64,000 nucleotides of DNA from Paragorgia papillata (GCA_035771165.1 JAWNZC010000472.1:184001-248000); one strand, 5' to 3'. Positions 11,201-23,123 are shown, counted from the stretch's first letter. Notes: generated by a model not told the origin, from the letters alone. Numbers and translations: made by a program.

Positions 11201-14200
11201 GCGATTTAAATTTCCAAAGCTCTCATTGGCCATACGATATTTCTTTACTCGTGAAAAAGTATCGTATCGGCTTTCTGATTGATTATACGATTTTTTTCAC
11301 TAAGTGAAAAAAGTGGAATATATTTGTTTTTTACAATACAAAAATTTAAAAGGTTTTTATCGAAAATCTTGCCGGATTTTGGAGCATGAAGAAGGAAAAA
11401 AGAAAGTCAGCTAACGTTGTCTGACGTGTTCATGTGGCTGTCCTCTAGTAGATTATGGCAACAACTAATGAAACACACATAGCAACCAGAGAAGGCATGT
11501 ATCATTAAGAATATAGAATTATTTATTTATAAAACCATTAATAGTGCATGAGGGAAACAATGGAATTTCTATTTAAATACTGATTCGTTTCAGACACTAT
11601 ACGGCATACTTCTCGAAACAGATACTAACCGGCTTTTTGTCAGTGGCGTATCCAAGGGGGGGCGAGGGGGGCGAGGGGGGCGGTCGCCCCCCCAATGGTC
11701 TCCAAGACCGTTCTCGTGAAAAGTTTAAATCCGTTGAGAAACTTGTAGGGAGGGGGGTACATTACTACATTGTTTTAAGGCCAAGTGAGTAGACTAGTAA
11801 TGTGTTATATATTTAGCAGGCATGTATATGCTATAAATTGCAATACTAAGGTATATACAAAATGCCTCCAACTTGTTTTTACATTTACGACTTGTTTATA
11901 AATAAATCTAAAGATATTCTGACGTGTATCATTCTATGTTCTGGTTTGATTTCAACAAAATTATATAATTTATGGCTTTTGGATTACTCTTAAATACTTG
12001 CCTCAAAATGCAGAAAATAGTGTTTCAGAGACCCTAGAAATCCAAAATGTCCGGGGGGCATGCCCCCGGACCCCCTTAGGAGACCGACGTTCTTGCCCCC
12101 CCCCCCCCCCCCCAACTCAAGACCCTGGCTACGCTGCTGCTTTTTGTGTGCGATATATTACATAATATTATGACAATGGGATTTATGAAGAAGTTTTTAT
12201 TCATTACCTGTGCAACTTTTAGAGGAATCTAACAAGAAGAATCCATTTCCATGTCCAACAACATATCGAACTGCGTTGCTTCATTACGTGGACATCGCAA
12301 GCAGAGCCAAAGGAAATGTTCTGCTGGAACTTATTGAGTACGCTCAGGATCCTAAAGAGAAGGAATTCTTGGAAAAGTTAACGAATAATGATGAAAATGG
12401 GAAGGTTTGTGGTATAGTCTTGCTTTGTCAATGTGTATTTTGAGACCACCTCCAGCCAATTTTAGGACATTTTAGCCCTATCTTTAGAGATATTGGGAGG
12501 CCTTAGCCCCCTAGTCAGAAACATGGGGGGAGTGGGGGGGAGGACTAAAGTGCCCTAGCCCGCTAATTCCGGCACCCTTGGTACTTTGTTTATACTGTAA
12601 TTACTGTATATCATTGTTTTCCAGAAACTGCATCAAGAATGGGTCATGGACGATCACCGTACAATCCTCGACGTGTTAGAAGACTTGCCGTCTGTTCGAC
12701 CCCCCATTGATTTGTTATTGGAGTTTTTACCACGGCTTAACAGTAGATACTATTCCATTTCATCCTCGTCTAAGGTATAGCTGACATAATAATGATTAAA
12801 TAAGCCAAGCTATTACAGGGTACCCTGTAGCTAGCTAAGGCAAAGGGCAGCCTAGACACTAGGCCTTCGAGAATTCGGAGCTTCACGAAGCGAATTTAAT
12901 TTGCCGGCCAGCGCCCACAGCGGCTACCAGCGGTTTGCGCACGGAAAAGCCTATTTCTAGGCTGGGCAAAGGGAAGGTTGCAGGGTTAAAGTCTAGTCTA
13001 GAGCTCTGAGTTTCAACATCCAACGACATTACAGTAAGACTGACAAAACAAGTTTTCTGGCTGCCTCGAGGCGCGGTGGGAGGGAGGAGCGTGAACATGA
13101 TTTTTGCTACAACGAACTGGAGACAATTGGTTGTTTTCATTGATAGTTTTTGTTTCTACTTTTGGATGTAGCTCCACCGAAATCATATTCATATAACCGC
13201 TGTGGTGGTAGATTATACAACAAGACTGGACAGACGCATAAAAGGTGTGGCCACGACATGGCTGGCGGAAAAGAAACCTCGAGGTAATGTGAAAACCTTT
13301 CTTAATATACGATTAGGAGTGAGTGACGGAGGGATGGATTAACAGAGGGAAGGAGTGGGTAGGGAGCGAGTGAGGGAGGCTGTGTTGGGTGGGTGGGTGG
13401 GAGGGAGGGAGGGAGGGAGGGAGGGAGGGAGGGAGGGAGGGAGGGAGGGAGGGAGGGAGGGAGGGAGGGAGGGAGGGAGGGAGGGAGGGAGGGAAGGAAG
13501 GAGGGAGGGAGGGAGGGAGGGAGGGAGGGAGGGAAGGAAGGAAGGAAGGAAGGAAGGAAGGAAGGAAGGAAGGAAGGAAGGAAGCAAGGAAGGAAGGAAG
13601 GAAGGAAGGAAGGACGGACGGACGGACGGACGGACGGACGGACGGAGGGGGGAAGGGAGGAAGGGAGGAAGGGAGGAAGGGAGGAAGGGAGGAAGGACGG
13701 ACGGACGGACGGACGGACGGACGGACGGACGGACGGAAGGAAGGAAGGAAGGAAGGAAGGAAGGACGGAAGGACGGAAGGAAGGAAGGAAGGAAGGAAGG
13801 AAGGAGTGATTGAGATAGAGAGTGACGGAGGGAGGTAGGGGCGAGGGAGAAGGGAGAGAGTTACGGAGGGAGGTATAGAGCGAGTGAGTGAATGAACGAG
13901 GGGGTGAGGGAGATTGAATGAGTGTGTGGAGTGAGAGAGCAAGTGAATGAGTGAGCAAGCGAGTGAGGGATCGAGGGAGAGAGGAGTGAACGAAGGAGGG
14001 AGAGTGAGGGAGTGGGTGTATCATCTAAGATCATAATATGTCTTGCATCTAGTGTTACTCATTGCCATTGACATTTCGTTTGTTCTAGGGGATAACTCAC
14101 CGAGAGTTCCCATTTTTGTACGAAAAACTCAGTTTCGTTTACCTTTTAAATCGACGACTCCTGTGATATTGATTGGACCTGGCACTGGTTTCGCTCCATT

Positions 14201-16040
14201 CCGTGGGTTTGTTCAAGAAAGACACTCGAAAAACAAGGAAGGTCAGTTGCAATGCAGTCAGGTTCTGTTGCATGGGTGCTATAAAAGCAGAGTTAAATAA
14301 ATGTTATAGAAACATGAGAAATTGTGGGAACACCACGTTTATTGTTGAGTTTTCGACCTGTTGGCTCAGGCCTTCATCGGAGCAAATGCCAACATCGTGT
14401 TGGTTCGCGTTATATAAACGGTTAAAATGGGAACAGAGGCTTTTCTCCCTTTGCTTTTTTGCTGAGGGAGGAGAGAAAAGAAGGTTTTGCCGTATTTGTG
14501 TTTGGCTCAAATTATACTCAAGTGGTAGACCGAGGTTGCTTTGTGTACTTAACTCGTCAAATGGTATAAGAAGACCTTTTACAATTTTCCCGTATCTGTT
14601 TTGGTTTTGGAAATATTTCGACCAAAGACAGCGTGCTGTCCGCCATCTTGGAATTATTTTCGATATGCATGTGACATCATAAGCAGGGTAAAGTGAAATT
14701 TTTATCTTGCCAACGTTATGACATTATGAGCTAGAAACTGGATTTTGTTGCGCTATTTCCATTTTAAATTGACCCACAACATTTAAAAAGCCTTCCGTGG
14801 AAATTTGGTCACCCATGGAGTAGTTTCATCAGGTTTACCCTGCTTGTGACGTCACCAATTTCCTAGTTAATTAGACCCGATGTTACAACAAGATGGCGGA
14901 CAGCACGCTGTCTTTGGTCGAAATATTTCAAAACACAAGAAAGATACAGAAAAATTGTAAAAGGTCTTCTTATACCATTCGACGAGTTCTTTCAAATGAG
15001 ACAAACTTAAATTTATTGCCAATACCCTTTAAGTACTATGATACGTTTTCGAGTCTGTTTGTTTTTTTTGTTTCAGGTAAACCAATCGGAGATACGTTGT
15101 TGTTCTTTGGCTGTCGACATAAAGCTGAAGACTACATCTACCAAGAAGAAATTGAACAGTATCATGCTGAGGGAACAATTTCGCATCTCTTTGTTGCCTT
15201 TTCGAGAGATCAGGTTAGTGAGTTAAAGGGATTCCAGCATGTTTGAACGAAAATACCTCATGGGCGTCGCCATCTTGGATTTGATGACGTCATATGGTTG
15301 CATTATTTGACGTCATTAAATCCAACTACTCAACTTCAAACGACGTCAAACGTGCCTTTTATACATAGACGGAGCCCAGCTCGTAAGAGCGTGCGTAGAA
15401 CACCTTATTTATAAATATTTTTTTCCAACTCGGTTGGTGGTATATCATTGTCTTTTTACTTATTCTTTTTAAGCCTGAGAAACATTATGTTCAGCATTTA
15501 ATAAAAGAAAATGGCGATGCTGTGTGGAAAGCGTTAAACAACCAAGGCCATGTGTATGTCTGCGGGTAAGTGTACTTACGATATTATATTGAAAATAGGC
15601 GTACGAGGCGGGCTGGGGGGCAGCTTCCCCGCCCCCAGATGAATGGAAATGTTGCTAAGTCGGGCAAATTTTCAACCTAAGTCGGGCAAAAAATATAGGA
15701 AAAAAAGTAAAAAAATAGGATGAAAATTAGGAAAAGGTGGGGGGTTTTATATCAAAAGTCGGGCAATTTCCGTTTCAGTCGGGCAAAATTTTCTCCGGCC
15801 GCCCCCCCCCCCCCCTATAAATTTGTGCCCGTACGTCTATGATGATGCTATGGTAACTTTTGCAATGTTTTGTGTTTTCTTCTCATATTATACAGAGACG
15901 CCAGACACATGGCTAAAGATGTCCACGATGCATTGGTGGAGGCTGTTAAAACGCACGGTGAAATGAGCGAGTCAGAAGCCGCTGACTTCATCAAGAAACT
16001 ACATAGCAAAGGAAAATATTCCGTAGACGTTTGGAGCTAA
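5262..16040 (+). CDS. POR: NADPH-cytochrome P450 reductase, 16 coding exons
   Basis: Exons: 5262-5449, 6306-6357, 7467-7595, 8059-8208, 8582-8706, 9722-9805, 10009-10122, 10524-10640, 11011-11129, 12223-12404, 12625-12774, 13172-13283, 14089-14241, 15077-15213, 15474-15565 and 15896-16040. The sum is 2049 nt (682 residues; mammalian POR has about 677). The protein transfers electrons from NADPH via FAD and FMN to ER cytochromes P450. An N-terminal membrane anchor (VDIFVFSSFLGLLLYWVFI, about residues 24-42) is followed by the FMN-binding flavodoxin part (YGSQTGTAEEFA, ATYGEGDPTDNA, FGLGNKTYENYN), the FAD site (SRYYSISSSSK) and the NADPH site (GPGTGFAPFRGFVQER, VYVCGDARHMAKDV). The C-terminus YSVDVWS keeps the aromatic residue that stacks on FAD. 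All catalytic motifs are intact. Introns 2, 5, 9, 13 and 15 carry MITEs and intron 12 a large tetranucleotide array. Confidence 0.97.
5485..5605. repeat. Imperfect inverted repeat in POR intron 1
   Basis: AACCTCTGTATGGAAAAATATCA on the left half is mirrored by TGATATTTTCCCATACAGA on the right half, with GTGTCT/CAGACAC inside. It looks like a short fold-back remnant. The rest of intron 1 (to 6305) holds another dispersed-repeat copy near 6100-6195 and nothing coding. Confidence 0.5.
6461..7289. mobile_element. Fold-back MITE interrupted by a second element
   Basis: The left end GGATGTTCTCTTGCATACGA and following GCAATATTGATACGCAACAT are mirrored on the right by AACAATATTGCAAATTCACA and ATGCAAGAGAACATCGGGTT. 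A second inner inverted pair (GCAACCTGCAAACGCTTTAT against its inverse near 6728-6755) makes the element largely palindromic. Its right arm is split by the insertion at 6775-7238. It lies in POR intron 2. Confidence 0.75.
6775..7238. mobile_element. hAT-like MITE nested in a fold-back element
   Basis: The ends CAGGGCTGCAAATAA and TTTGCAGCCCTG are inverted. The insertion is flanked by TGTTG at 6770-6774 and 7239-7243. Removing it with one TGTTG restores the right arm of the host palindrome. The inside has repeated TCGGACAT/TGTCCGA-type motifs and no transposase. The CAGGG start suggests hAT, although hAT duplications are normally 8 bp. Confidence 0.75.
7905..8012. mobile_element. Dispersed short element, family B copy
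   Basis: The signature is ATTCCTGCCTGAGCCAGCC, then TTTATTGTTTTACTCTGTCT, then a CCAGACAATTGTA-type segment and AGGGAGAACCCTCAGACATC. The same order, in either orientation, recurs at about 6100-6195, 17420-17510, 20870-21002, 34744-34862, 36318-36425, 36505-36600, 37972-38100 and, more decayed, 43630-43780. No coding capacity. Confidence 0.7.
8922..9050. mobile_element. Short fold-back element
   Basis: TGGACCTTAGTTCAAACTTT and AAATCTAATG on the left are mirrored by CATTAGATTTAGCAATTAGC and TTTGAACTAGACCTTA on the right, with a short loop. It lies in POR intron 5. Confidence 0.6.
10190..10330. repeat. About 11-bp minisatellite (TTTTGCTACA)n
   Basis: Around twelve degenerate units alternating TTGCTACAT and TTGTTACAT sit in POR intron 7. 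The short open frame over it is a by-product of the repeat. Confidence 0.85.
10674..10742. repeat. (AATAC)n pentanucleotide microsatellite
   Basis: About 14 near-perfect AATAC units in POR intron 8. Confidence 0.95.
11641..12145. mobile_element. MITE with CAGTGGCGTA-type ends
   Basis: It starts CAGTGGCGTATCCAAGGGGG and ends with CCCTGGCTACGCTGCTG, roughly inverted, with long G and C runs just inside both ends. It contains CCGGGGGGCATGCCCCCGG, which is itself palindromic. It lies in POR intron 9. The ends are similar in style to the CAGGGGCGCAACTAG family at 47.6 and 51.2 kb, but the sequence is different. Confidence 0.65.
13389..14012. repeat. Purine tetranucleotide array with switching unit
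   Basis: The array passes through blocks of GGGA, GGAA, GGAC, GGAAGGGA, GGAC again and GGAA, then decays into GAGTGAGT-like sequence. It makes up most of POR intron 12 (13284-14088). Open frames of 130-240 codons on both strands (RE/GG or PS-rich) are produced by the repeat and are not genes. Confidence 0.95.
14551..14988. mobile_element. Fold-back element with about 100-bp arms, family C
   Basis: The left arm 14551-14651 (AACTCGTCAAATGGTATAAG through CCGCCATCTTGG) is mirrored by the right arm about 14890-14988 (CAAGATGGCGGACAGCACGC through CTTATACCATTCGACGAGTT). The right-end flank GAGTTCTTTCAAATGAGACA is shared with the element at 50148-50520, so the two belong to one family. It lies in POR intron 13. 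Confidence 0.75.
15594..15842. mobile_element. Short MITE in POR intron 15
   Basis: The ends ATAGGCGTACGAGGCGGGC and GTGCCCGTACGTCTATGAT are inverted. The inside repeats AGTCGGGCAAA four times and has G and C runs near both ends. Confidence 0.65.
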
Positions 16041-17836
16041 GGAATAGCGAATTGCGAAAATTTTTAACATTCTTGGACTGGGACAGATAATTTTGCTTAA
16101 AAAAATGAGGAAAAGATCACCAGGAGGATAGTAACCCATTCGCAGTTTGTTTTTTTCCCCGCAAAAAAGGAATTTTGTACACTTTAAATTATTGTGTATT
16201 CAAGCCCTGTATTACTGAATCTTTAAACTGAGGAAAACGATTTAAGGGTAGAGAAAACTAACTCAGTAATGGCACGGGCAATGGGAATTATAAGTACACG
16301 TTATAGATAGACATTCCTAGAAAGGTATTAAAAATCAAGAGCTTATAATGCATACTGATTTAAGATTTTGAAGTACGCATAAACCCAGATTCTATATCAT
16401 CTGAATACGTTTTACATATGGGGCAGGTAGTTGCTCCAAGTTTGCCTCTGGTTGCTTCGAAACGGGTTTCTTTCGAGATGGCCGATGAGGTTTGTCTAGC
16501 CTGCGAACCCAGAGCCCAGAGGCGTACGTGTGGGCGGCAAGGCGGAAACGCTTTATATACGTATACGCCTGTATTTCAATCAAGTTTAATTATGTAAATA
16601 GTATTCTCAAACTCATTAATAATTCATGAGGAAAACAATGAATCCGTTACGGAGGCGTTGTCGTGAAATGTGGTAATAAACGCCCATAAATTAAGACAAG
16701 TTTTACCTCAAATTTCTTTTTAAATACTGATTTGTTTGAGAAGCTATACCATACACTCGAAAGCCGTTTATTATCGGATTTAAAAACACCTCGAAGTGAG
16801 TTAAATAACTCGGCTATCGCCTCGTTTTTCAACACACTTCTCGGTGTTTTCAAATCAGATAATAAACGGCTTCTCGTGTATGATATATTACTTAATACTT
16901 AATTACTAGGTACTTTAACATTTATTCTCTAATCGGTATCCTTTTATTTTTTTTATAACGACATTGTATATTATTTAATCTTTTTAACTCTGTTTTAATC
17001 GATGAATAAAATCTGTCCACTATTCTTCGGTGAAGAGGTTCACATAAAATCCCACTGTACAACGTAATCAAGTACGTCTCGAGACAAACTCCATCTCGAA
17101 AAAAACACGTTTTGAAGCAACAAGAGGCAGACTTGGAGCATGTCTAGTAGTCGAGTCTCTATAGTGACGTATTATTTTATTGGGGCTATCCTTCGCGCAG
17201 TGGTGGAAATTACTGTCTTCCCATCTCCATGTCAAATACTGGAAATTTTCACCTCGAAAAGGAAAAAAACTGTTAGAATTTACTGTTTGTTTCGAGTGAA
17301 TTTCCGCCACTGTCTTTATGTCGCTCGGTCAATACAGCAAGACCTCAGTCTGATATTTTCCCGTAATGACCGCGCTCTCGGTTAATAAGAAGTTAGTATA
17401 CATAATTAAACCATTGCATTTGCAGCCTTGGATATGTGAGGGTTCTCCACTTCTCCCTTTGACGAGTAAAATCGTCTGGCGTTGGAGTAAAATAAAGAGG
17501 CGGCCGATTTTTAATTTTCCCCCAACATTAAAATATCTTGGCAAGATGTACCATGGCTATACAAAGACCATTTTTATTTATACAGTATACTAATTAACAC
17601 AAACTAAAACTATTCTATGAATTAACTACATGGTCATATTAAGAATCTCTGGAAAATCCTGAACTATAAATATATTAATTAGTATTTACAATGTCAACAG
17701 TAAGATATAAAACAGAATGTAGTACGGCATTTGGCACAAAAGAAAGACCCAATTGCTGTTTTGAGGGAATCAGACTGGTGTACCAAGGGAAAGAGATATG
17801 ACACCAATCCAGGCCTTTCTTGTCTGGGTTGCTTGC
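16041..17836. other. Intergenic region between POR and CUT factor 3' ends
   Basis: Convergent 3' UTRs and repeats. A fold-back at 16751-16882 pairs CGAAAGCCGTTTATTATCGG with its inverse AATAAACGGCTTCTCGTG. A family B copy lies near 17420-17510. AATAAA occurs at 17005. I see no coding sequence that belongs to a recognisable family. Confidence 0.6.
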
Positions 17837-19805
17837 TTATTCTGTTGGTACAGCAAGGCAATTCATTGCTATATTTTCAACCATTGTTGGAATACCGGTC
17901 GAACTACTAAAGACATTAGACGAAAGACCATTCCCATGTTCAGATTTGTGGTTATCCATATTATCATCGTCGTCTTCTTGTTTAAGTGTAGGTCTGCCCA
18001 CCATGGTAGGTATACCAGTAGGACTATCTAGATCATTGTGACCAAGACCATTCTCGCTTGAGGAGTCCCCATGGCTGCCCCTGCGGCTCATCTCTTCATG
18101 CAAGCCACTTGGATCATCAGTTCTTAAAACTTTTGCATCACTCTCGTCATTGCTTGAGCCACAACTTCTCTTCAAGCGTTGTTTGCGATTGTTGACCCAA
18201 TTTCTTACTGCAGATATTGTCAAGTTCTGCTCACTGGCAAATTCCTCCAAGGTATCATGTGTTAGTCTTGGATTTTGAGAGAAAAACAGTTCTAATGCAT
18301 CTCGTTGTTCATCAGTGAACTTTGTTCTTAATCCCTTTGGAGTAAACTGGGTGGATGGCAGAATATCATGACCTGAAAAAAGAAATATAAATATTTTTCA
18401 ATCAAATTTAAATTAATGCACCAAGTTGCTTCATTAATTTTACCCAGTTGCACATCTAGGATTATGGCCTGCCCCCTTTTTTTTTCTAAAAAAATGTCCA
18501 AATTTTGTTGTTTGAAAATTACATGTATACAATTGCTTTCTCAGAATGCAGAAAATGATATAAATTCTCAAATGTTCAGATTTTTGCAGGGTACACCCAA
18601 GTGACAGACCCCCTACCAGGGCTCTGCCCTTCAGATTGACCATTACATGATTGATGAGTCAGTTGGAGTTGATCTTTTTTCTAAAATCTTGGATCCACTC
18701 CTAATTCTAAATGTAGGCATGTAGCTGTACTGTAGAAATCCTGAAGTTGTTTTTTTCTTCTATGTGGGGTAGGGGGTGAGTACAGTGAGTATAGTGAGTA
18801 TAGTGAGTATAGTAGTATGACATTTATGCCTGCAACTATGTATATTTAACCTGCATGTTGATGCACCCCAATACATGGGTGATGGTGGCACGCAAGGATG
18901 GGAACTGGGAAGGGCTCACCTCTCAAGTTTGCCCCTCCCACTTTCACCACCTCACATTCTCATGTGCCCCTGTTATCCCTGAGTGTAAAGGAACCTCTGG
19001 CACAAAGGGTAGCATGCAAACTACATTAAAAAAAATAACAGTAATTTTTACAATTACATCTATTAGCAATAAAAACAGAGACAATACCTTGTTTTAAATG
19101 AACCAACATCTGAACATTATGCACGAGGTCTCCTTCGAGCCATGCTTTCATTCGTCGATATGGTGTCCTGCCTTCCTCACTCATTCTATCCCACTGCTTG
19201 GGGCTGCGCAGTAGATCACTTGTTGTCCCCTGGGATCTCCTGATCACATACCTTGAGAACAAAGTCTGACTAATTTTATGTCGCTCGAGGATGTCCCGCA
19301 CGCGTCTCGCAACCTCGATCGTGTTGATGGGGCCTGGGTCGGCAACCGCTTCGACAAAACCGGAGGGTGGCGCACAAAAGCTGTCAACCATTGATAAATC
19401 TGTCCGAAGTTTGTGGTTGTGGTCGGCGCACTGTGTCTGGCTATTAACGCTGTTCGGGGAGTTATAAGCGACGATGGCCGACGAATGAGTTGTCTGAGGC
19501 GATTTATACTCTATAGCGTGGTCGTGTTGACCGTGACTATGATAATGAACATCACCGCTTTGCATTTGTGCTTCTGTGATGTAGGATTGTGTGCTAGCGA
19601 AGACCACACTGCCTTCAGCTAGACTCTCAAAGTCGTCGACAGCCATCGGGCGAGCGACTAACAATTGTTTCACTTCGGGCTTGTACTTTTGAAACTCGCT
19701 TAATAGATTCTCGGTGCTCGTTGCCGCTAATTCATAAAGTTGTCCTTCGTGTTCGATCTTGAACTTTTTAAAATTATGAAGCTTGATACATACTGGTGTC
19801 ATCAT
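17837..19805 (-). CDS. CUT domain plus homeodomain transcription factor
   Basis: Two coding exons, 19088-19805 and 17837-18372, join in phase (AAACAAG|GTCATG) to give 417 residues. The first ATG pair at 19805 was taken as start. The frame is open further up, but only to a likely splice acceptor at TTTTTTAG, so there may be a 5' UTR exon. One CUT domain lies at about residues 152-226 (INTIEVARRVRDIL, SQTLFSRYVI, RRSQGTTSDLLRSPKQW). A divergent homeodomain follows at about residues 255-313 (FTDEQRDALELFF, SEQNLTISAVRNW, WVNNRKQRLKR); recognition helix has WVNNR where most have WFQNR. One CUT plus one homeodomain resembles Onecut, but the homeodomain is not Onecut-like, so SATB-like or a lineage-specific CUT gene is possible. 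The acidic, Ser-rich C-terminus repeats STGIPTMV/PTGIPTMV. It should be a nuclear DNA-binding regulator. Confidence 0.85.
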
Positions 19806-20206
19806 TTTTCTCGCTTTGTTGCTTTCCCCGCAATCAACTAAAAAATTACACAATCATGGCGTTCAGTTTGATGAACAGACAATGACTCGATCGTTCGCAA
19901 AAATTTGCAACACGAAACACGTCTACATTTCGAGTCCATCAACTTTCATCAATGCTTACCTTTAGTGAGCTTTTCGTAGTAAATTGAAGTTTCTAGTTTG
20001 TGGATTGACCATCAGAAAATCGCCAGATCAAGCCGTTGAAATCCCGAAGCGATCACGCCATCAATGGCCTTTGATGATCTACATCAAAAGTCGTGACGTG
20101 ATCAGAACGACATCGAATGAATTGATTGATTGCATGATTAATGGTGATGACCGCTGGATTATTGACCGTCATATTCCAGCGTGATCAACTGCATGACATT
20201 TTTGAA
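19806..20206. promoter_or_regulatory. Bidirectional promoter region with CUT-type sites
   Basis: This 401-bp gap separates start codons of the CUT factor (minus) and the unknown gene (plus). ATTGATTGATTGCATGATTA at 20121-20140 contains repeated ATTGAT, the core bound by CUT-family proteins in animals, followed by TTAATGG. That suggests, without proving, autoregulation. Confidence 0.4.
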
Positions 20207-22977
20207 ATGGACATGAAAATGGATGATGATAGAGAAACGAAATTTCTTGAACTTCTTTCGCGAGAAATTAATCGTGGTAAGTGAGATATTGTTGAATTCC
20301 CTTTGATAATTGATACAGCAGTCATCACATTGTGCCTGAAGCTGATAGAGTCAATATATTCAGAATGATCAATGGACAATGGTGTGATCTTTCATATCTG
20401 TTGTTTGGTGTTGTGACATATATTCAATATTTGGATATTACTGAGTGAACATGGATCTCAGTGTTATAATCAATTGTCAAGCCAATTATTTGATGGCATC
20501 CTATAATCAACTTTTATCGAGATCAATAATTACAAATCAATATTTATTAAATGTATGCATAGGATTGCCAAATGAAAATAAACATGCAATGTATATGAAA
20601 AATAAACATGCAGTCAGTGATTGTTTGGCTTGTCTGCTTTCCACATGAAGATCTACTTTACAAAACACTTCTTGTTAATTTCCCTTTTATGTTTGAGAGC
20701 TGAATAGGGGTATGTCAATCTGCTACAATTTGAAGCCAAATCCACTGACCTGTACATAAATACAGTAATTACAAAAATTGAATGCACAAAAGATTCTATT
20801 TGGATAAATCCACCATCCACTGTATGGCTGTACCTGTAGTATCTGCAAAATTTTCTCTCTCCAAATTTGATGATCCCCAAACCTACTGTACTTTATTCAC
20901 AAGTAAAATTGTCTGATGTTATAGTCTAAGGTCGAAGTTAAAATGTCGAGAGATGGAGTAAAATAATCTGCCATTTAGTTTTTGGCTAGCTCAGGCAGGA
21001 ATAGGCAATTATTAAGTATGAAGGTACATATTCACATAATTTCAACTTCATTTCAGGGTCCAACAAGTTCAACTTTAGTCATTTGAATGTGTACTTGGTT
21101 GATGCAATAAAAGCTTTACCTGATGGAAATTTGAAAGACTCCCTTTTAAAAAATATAAATAAACATTCAGAATATCTTTGGAGGTAAAAAATATTATCAT
21201 GATTGTGACTGACAAAGGTCAATATCAGTCAAACTATAAATTTCTGAAATTTTGTTATAATTGCACTTCAAATCAATGTTATCCTTTTTTATTTTTTATT
21301 TAAAGTCTTATCAAGGCCTCAAAGAAAAGCACTGAGGTACTGTTTAACAAATAGATTATATTTTTCCATGCATGTGCACTGTAATAGATCATAGATGACG
21401 TCACAGTGTGTAAAGAACAAAAAAGTATGACACGAGACGGAGTCGAGTAGTGTGACTGTTGTTCTTTACACGCTGTGATGTCTTCTGTGATCTATTACAG
21501 TACACATGCATGAAAAATGTAATGTAATCTAATTTTATTGAAGAATTTCTGAACCATGAAAAAAGAAAAAACAAGTCTACTGACGTGATCTGATGTGATT
21601 TGACACCAGCTGTGCATGTGTCCTTTAATAGATCACAGTCAACAACCAATGAAAATGCACATATAAGTTATGTTATTGTATAAATATAAATACGAGGTGC
21701 TGCACATCATAAATATATTTTTTGACAGTTTTCACACAACCTTTATCCCTTTTGTTATGAATAAAAAACTTACTGAACAAAAGTGGGGTCTATGGTAAAA
21801 AAAAATCTTGGTGGGTGTTTTGGCTATCAAGTGAACATTGTCATTTTATATTTCAACAGATTTCATTTCATATCTTCAACAAAGATGGGTTAGAGGAAAC
21901 ATTAAAGAATATTACAACACTTAAATCTTTGAAGGAACAATTATTTTACTGTAAGTTAATATGAACATATCAAGTTACTGTACCATAGATGGTAATGCTA
22001 CAGTATTTGTCACAAATTTTAAAATTTGATTAAACAGCAAATTACCATTCTTTTTCACAATGCTGTGTATAGCTATTGTCTTTCTTATATTATTTAGTGT
22101 CGCAAGTTGCCCTTTGCTGTCCTTCTAAAGACATTTTTGATTCGCTTTTGAAAGCAGAGGTATTATACATGTTCTGGAGGAAAACCTCAGTCCATTCCTG
22201 TTTAAACATGAAAGATGTCTGTTGTCCTTTCTTGAACTTTATTTTAACTTTTTAGAGTGCAGGAAAAACAAACCAGAGCAAACTTCAAACGTTAATCAAA
22301 GTTACAGAACTTTGTGGTCGGCTTACTGTTGGATGTAATAACTTGAAGGTAATACATTAGAAATAAAAAATACAAATATATGTACTGCACAAGCAATATG
22401 GATGGTTTAAGTGATTAATGGTAAAATTTAGATCTAAGCACTGAGTATGTTTGATTTTTATCTGTATAGGTATTACATGGATTGATGCATTTTTTCTTAA
22501 GGTATATTATAAATAGATGATAAATTAATAAGAGGCATAATATAAACCAATAAATATATACTATCTGTAATGGTAGATGGCTTTTGGCAATATTTTGACA
22601 ATGTACAGTAGAATGTAAATTTATTATATTAGATAATTAGATTACATATTTAGGATAACATTCAAAATTTGAACATATTAATTTGCCAAAAATTGTAAAC
22701 TAAATCATTATTAGTATTAGCTAACATTAAAATTGTTGGTTGAATAATGTGCAGTATTAAAGTTCTATAAATTGGATACCATTAATTATTTTTGCTTTAG
22801 TGAAGTTGGGAATGTCTATGAAGATCTTAAGTCATCTGACCAGCCAAATGAGAGGTAATCTTATAATTTATAATCTTAAGCATGGTTGTTTTCTTGCTAA
22901 GTGATAGCTAACAACAGCAGCAATAACACTAGCACTAAGCAGCAGCAATAACAGCAGCAACAACAGCAACAACAACA

Positions 22978-23022
<45 letters not shown>

Positions 23023-23091
23023 CTGAACAACAACAGCAGCAACAGCACTGAACAACAACCACAGCAGCAGCAGCAACAATAACAGCAACAA

Positions 23092-23123
<32 letters not shown>

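Noticed and set aside
13302..14024. Open frames of up to 240 codons on both strands (PS-rich and GGREGG-rich)
   Set aside because: They follow the GGGA/GGAA/GGAC array. A 4-bp unit without stop codons opens all frames, and the span lies within POR intron 12.
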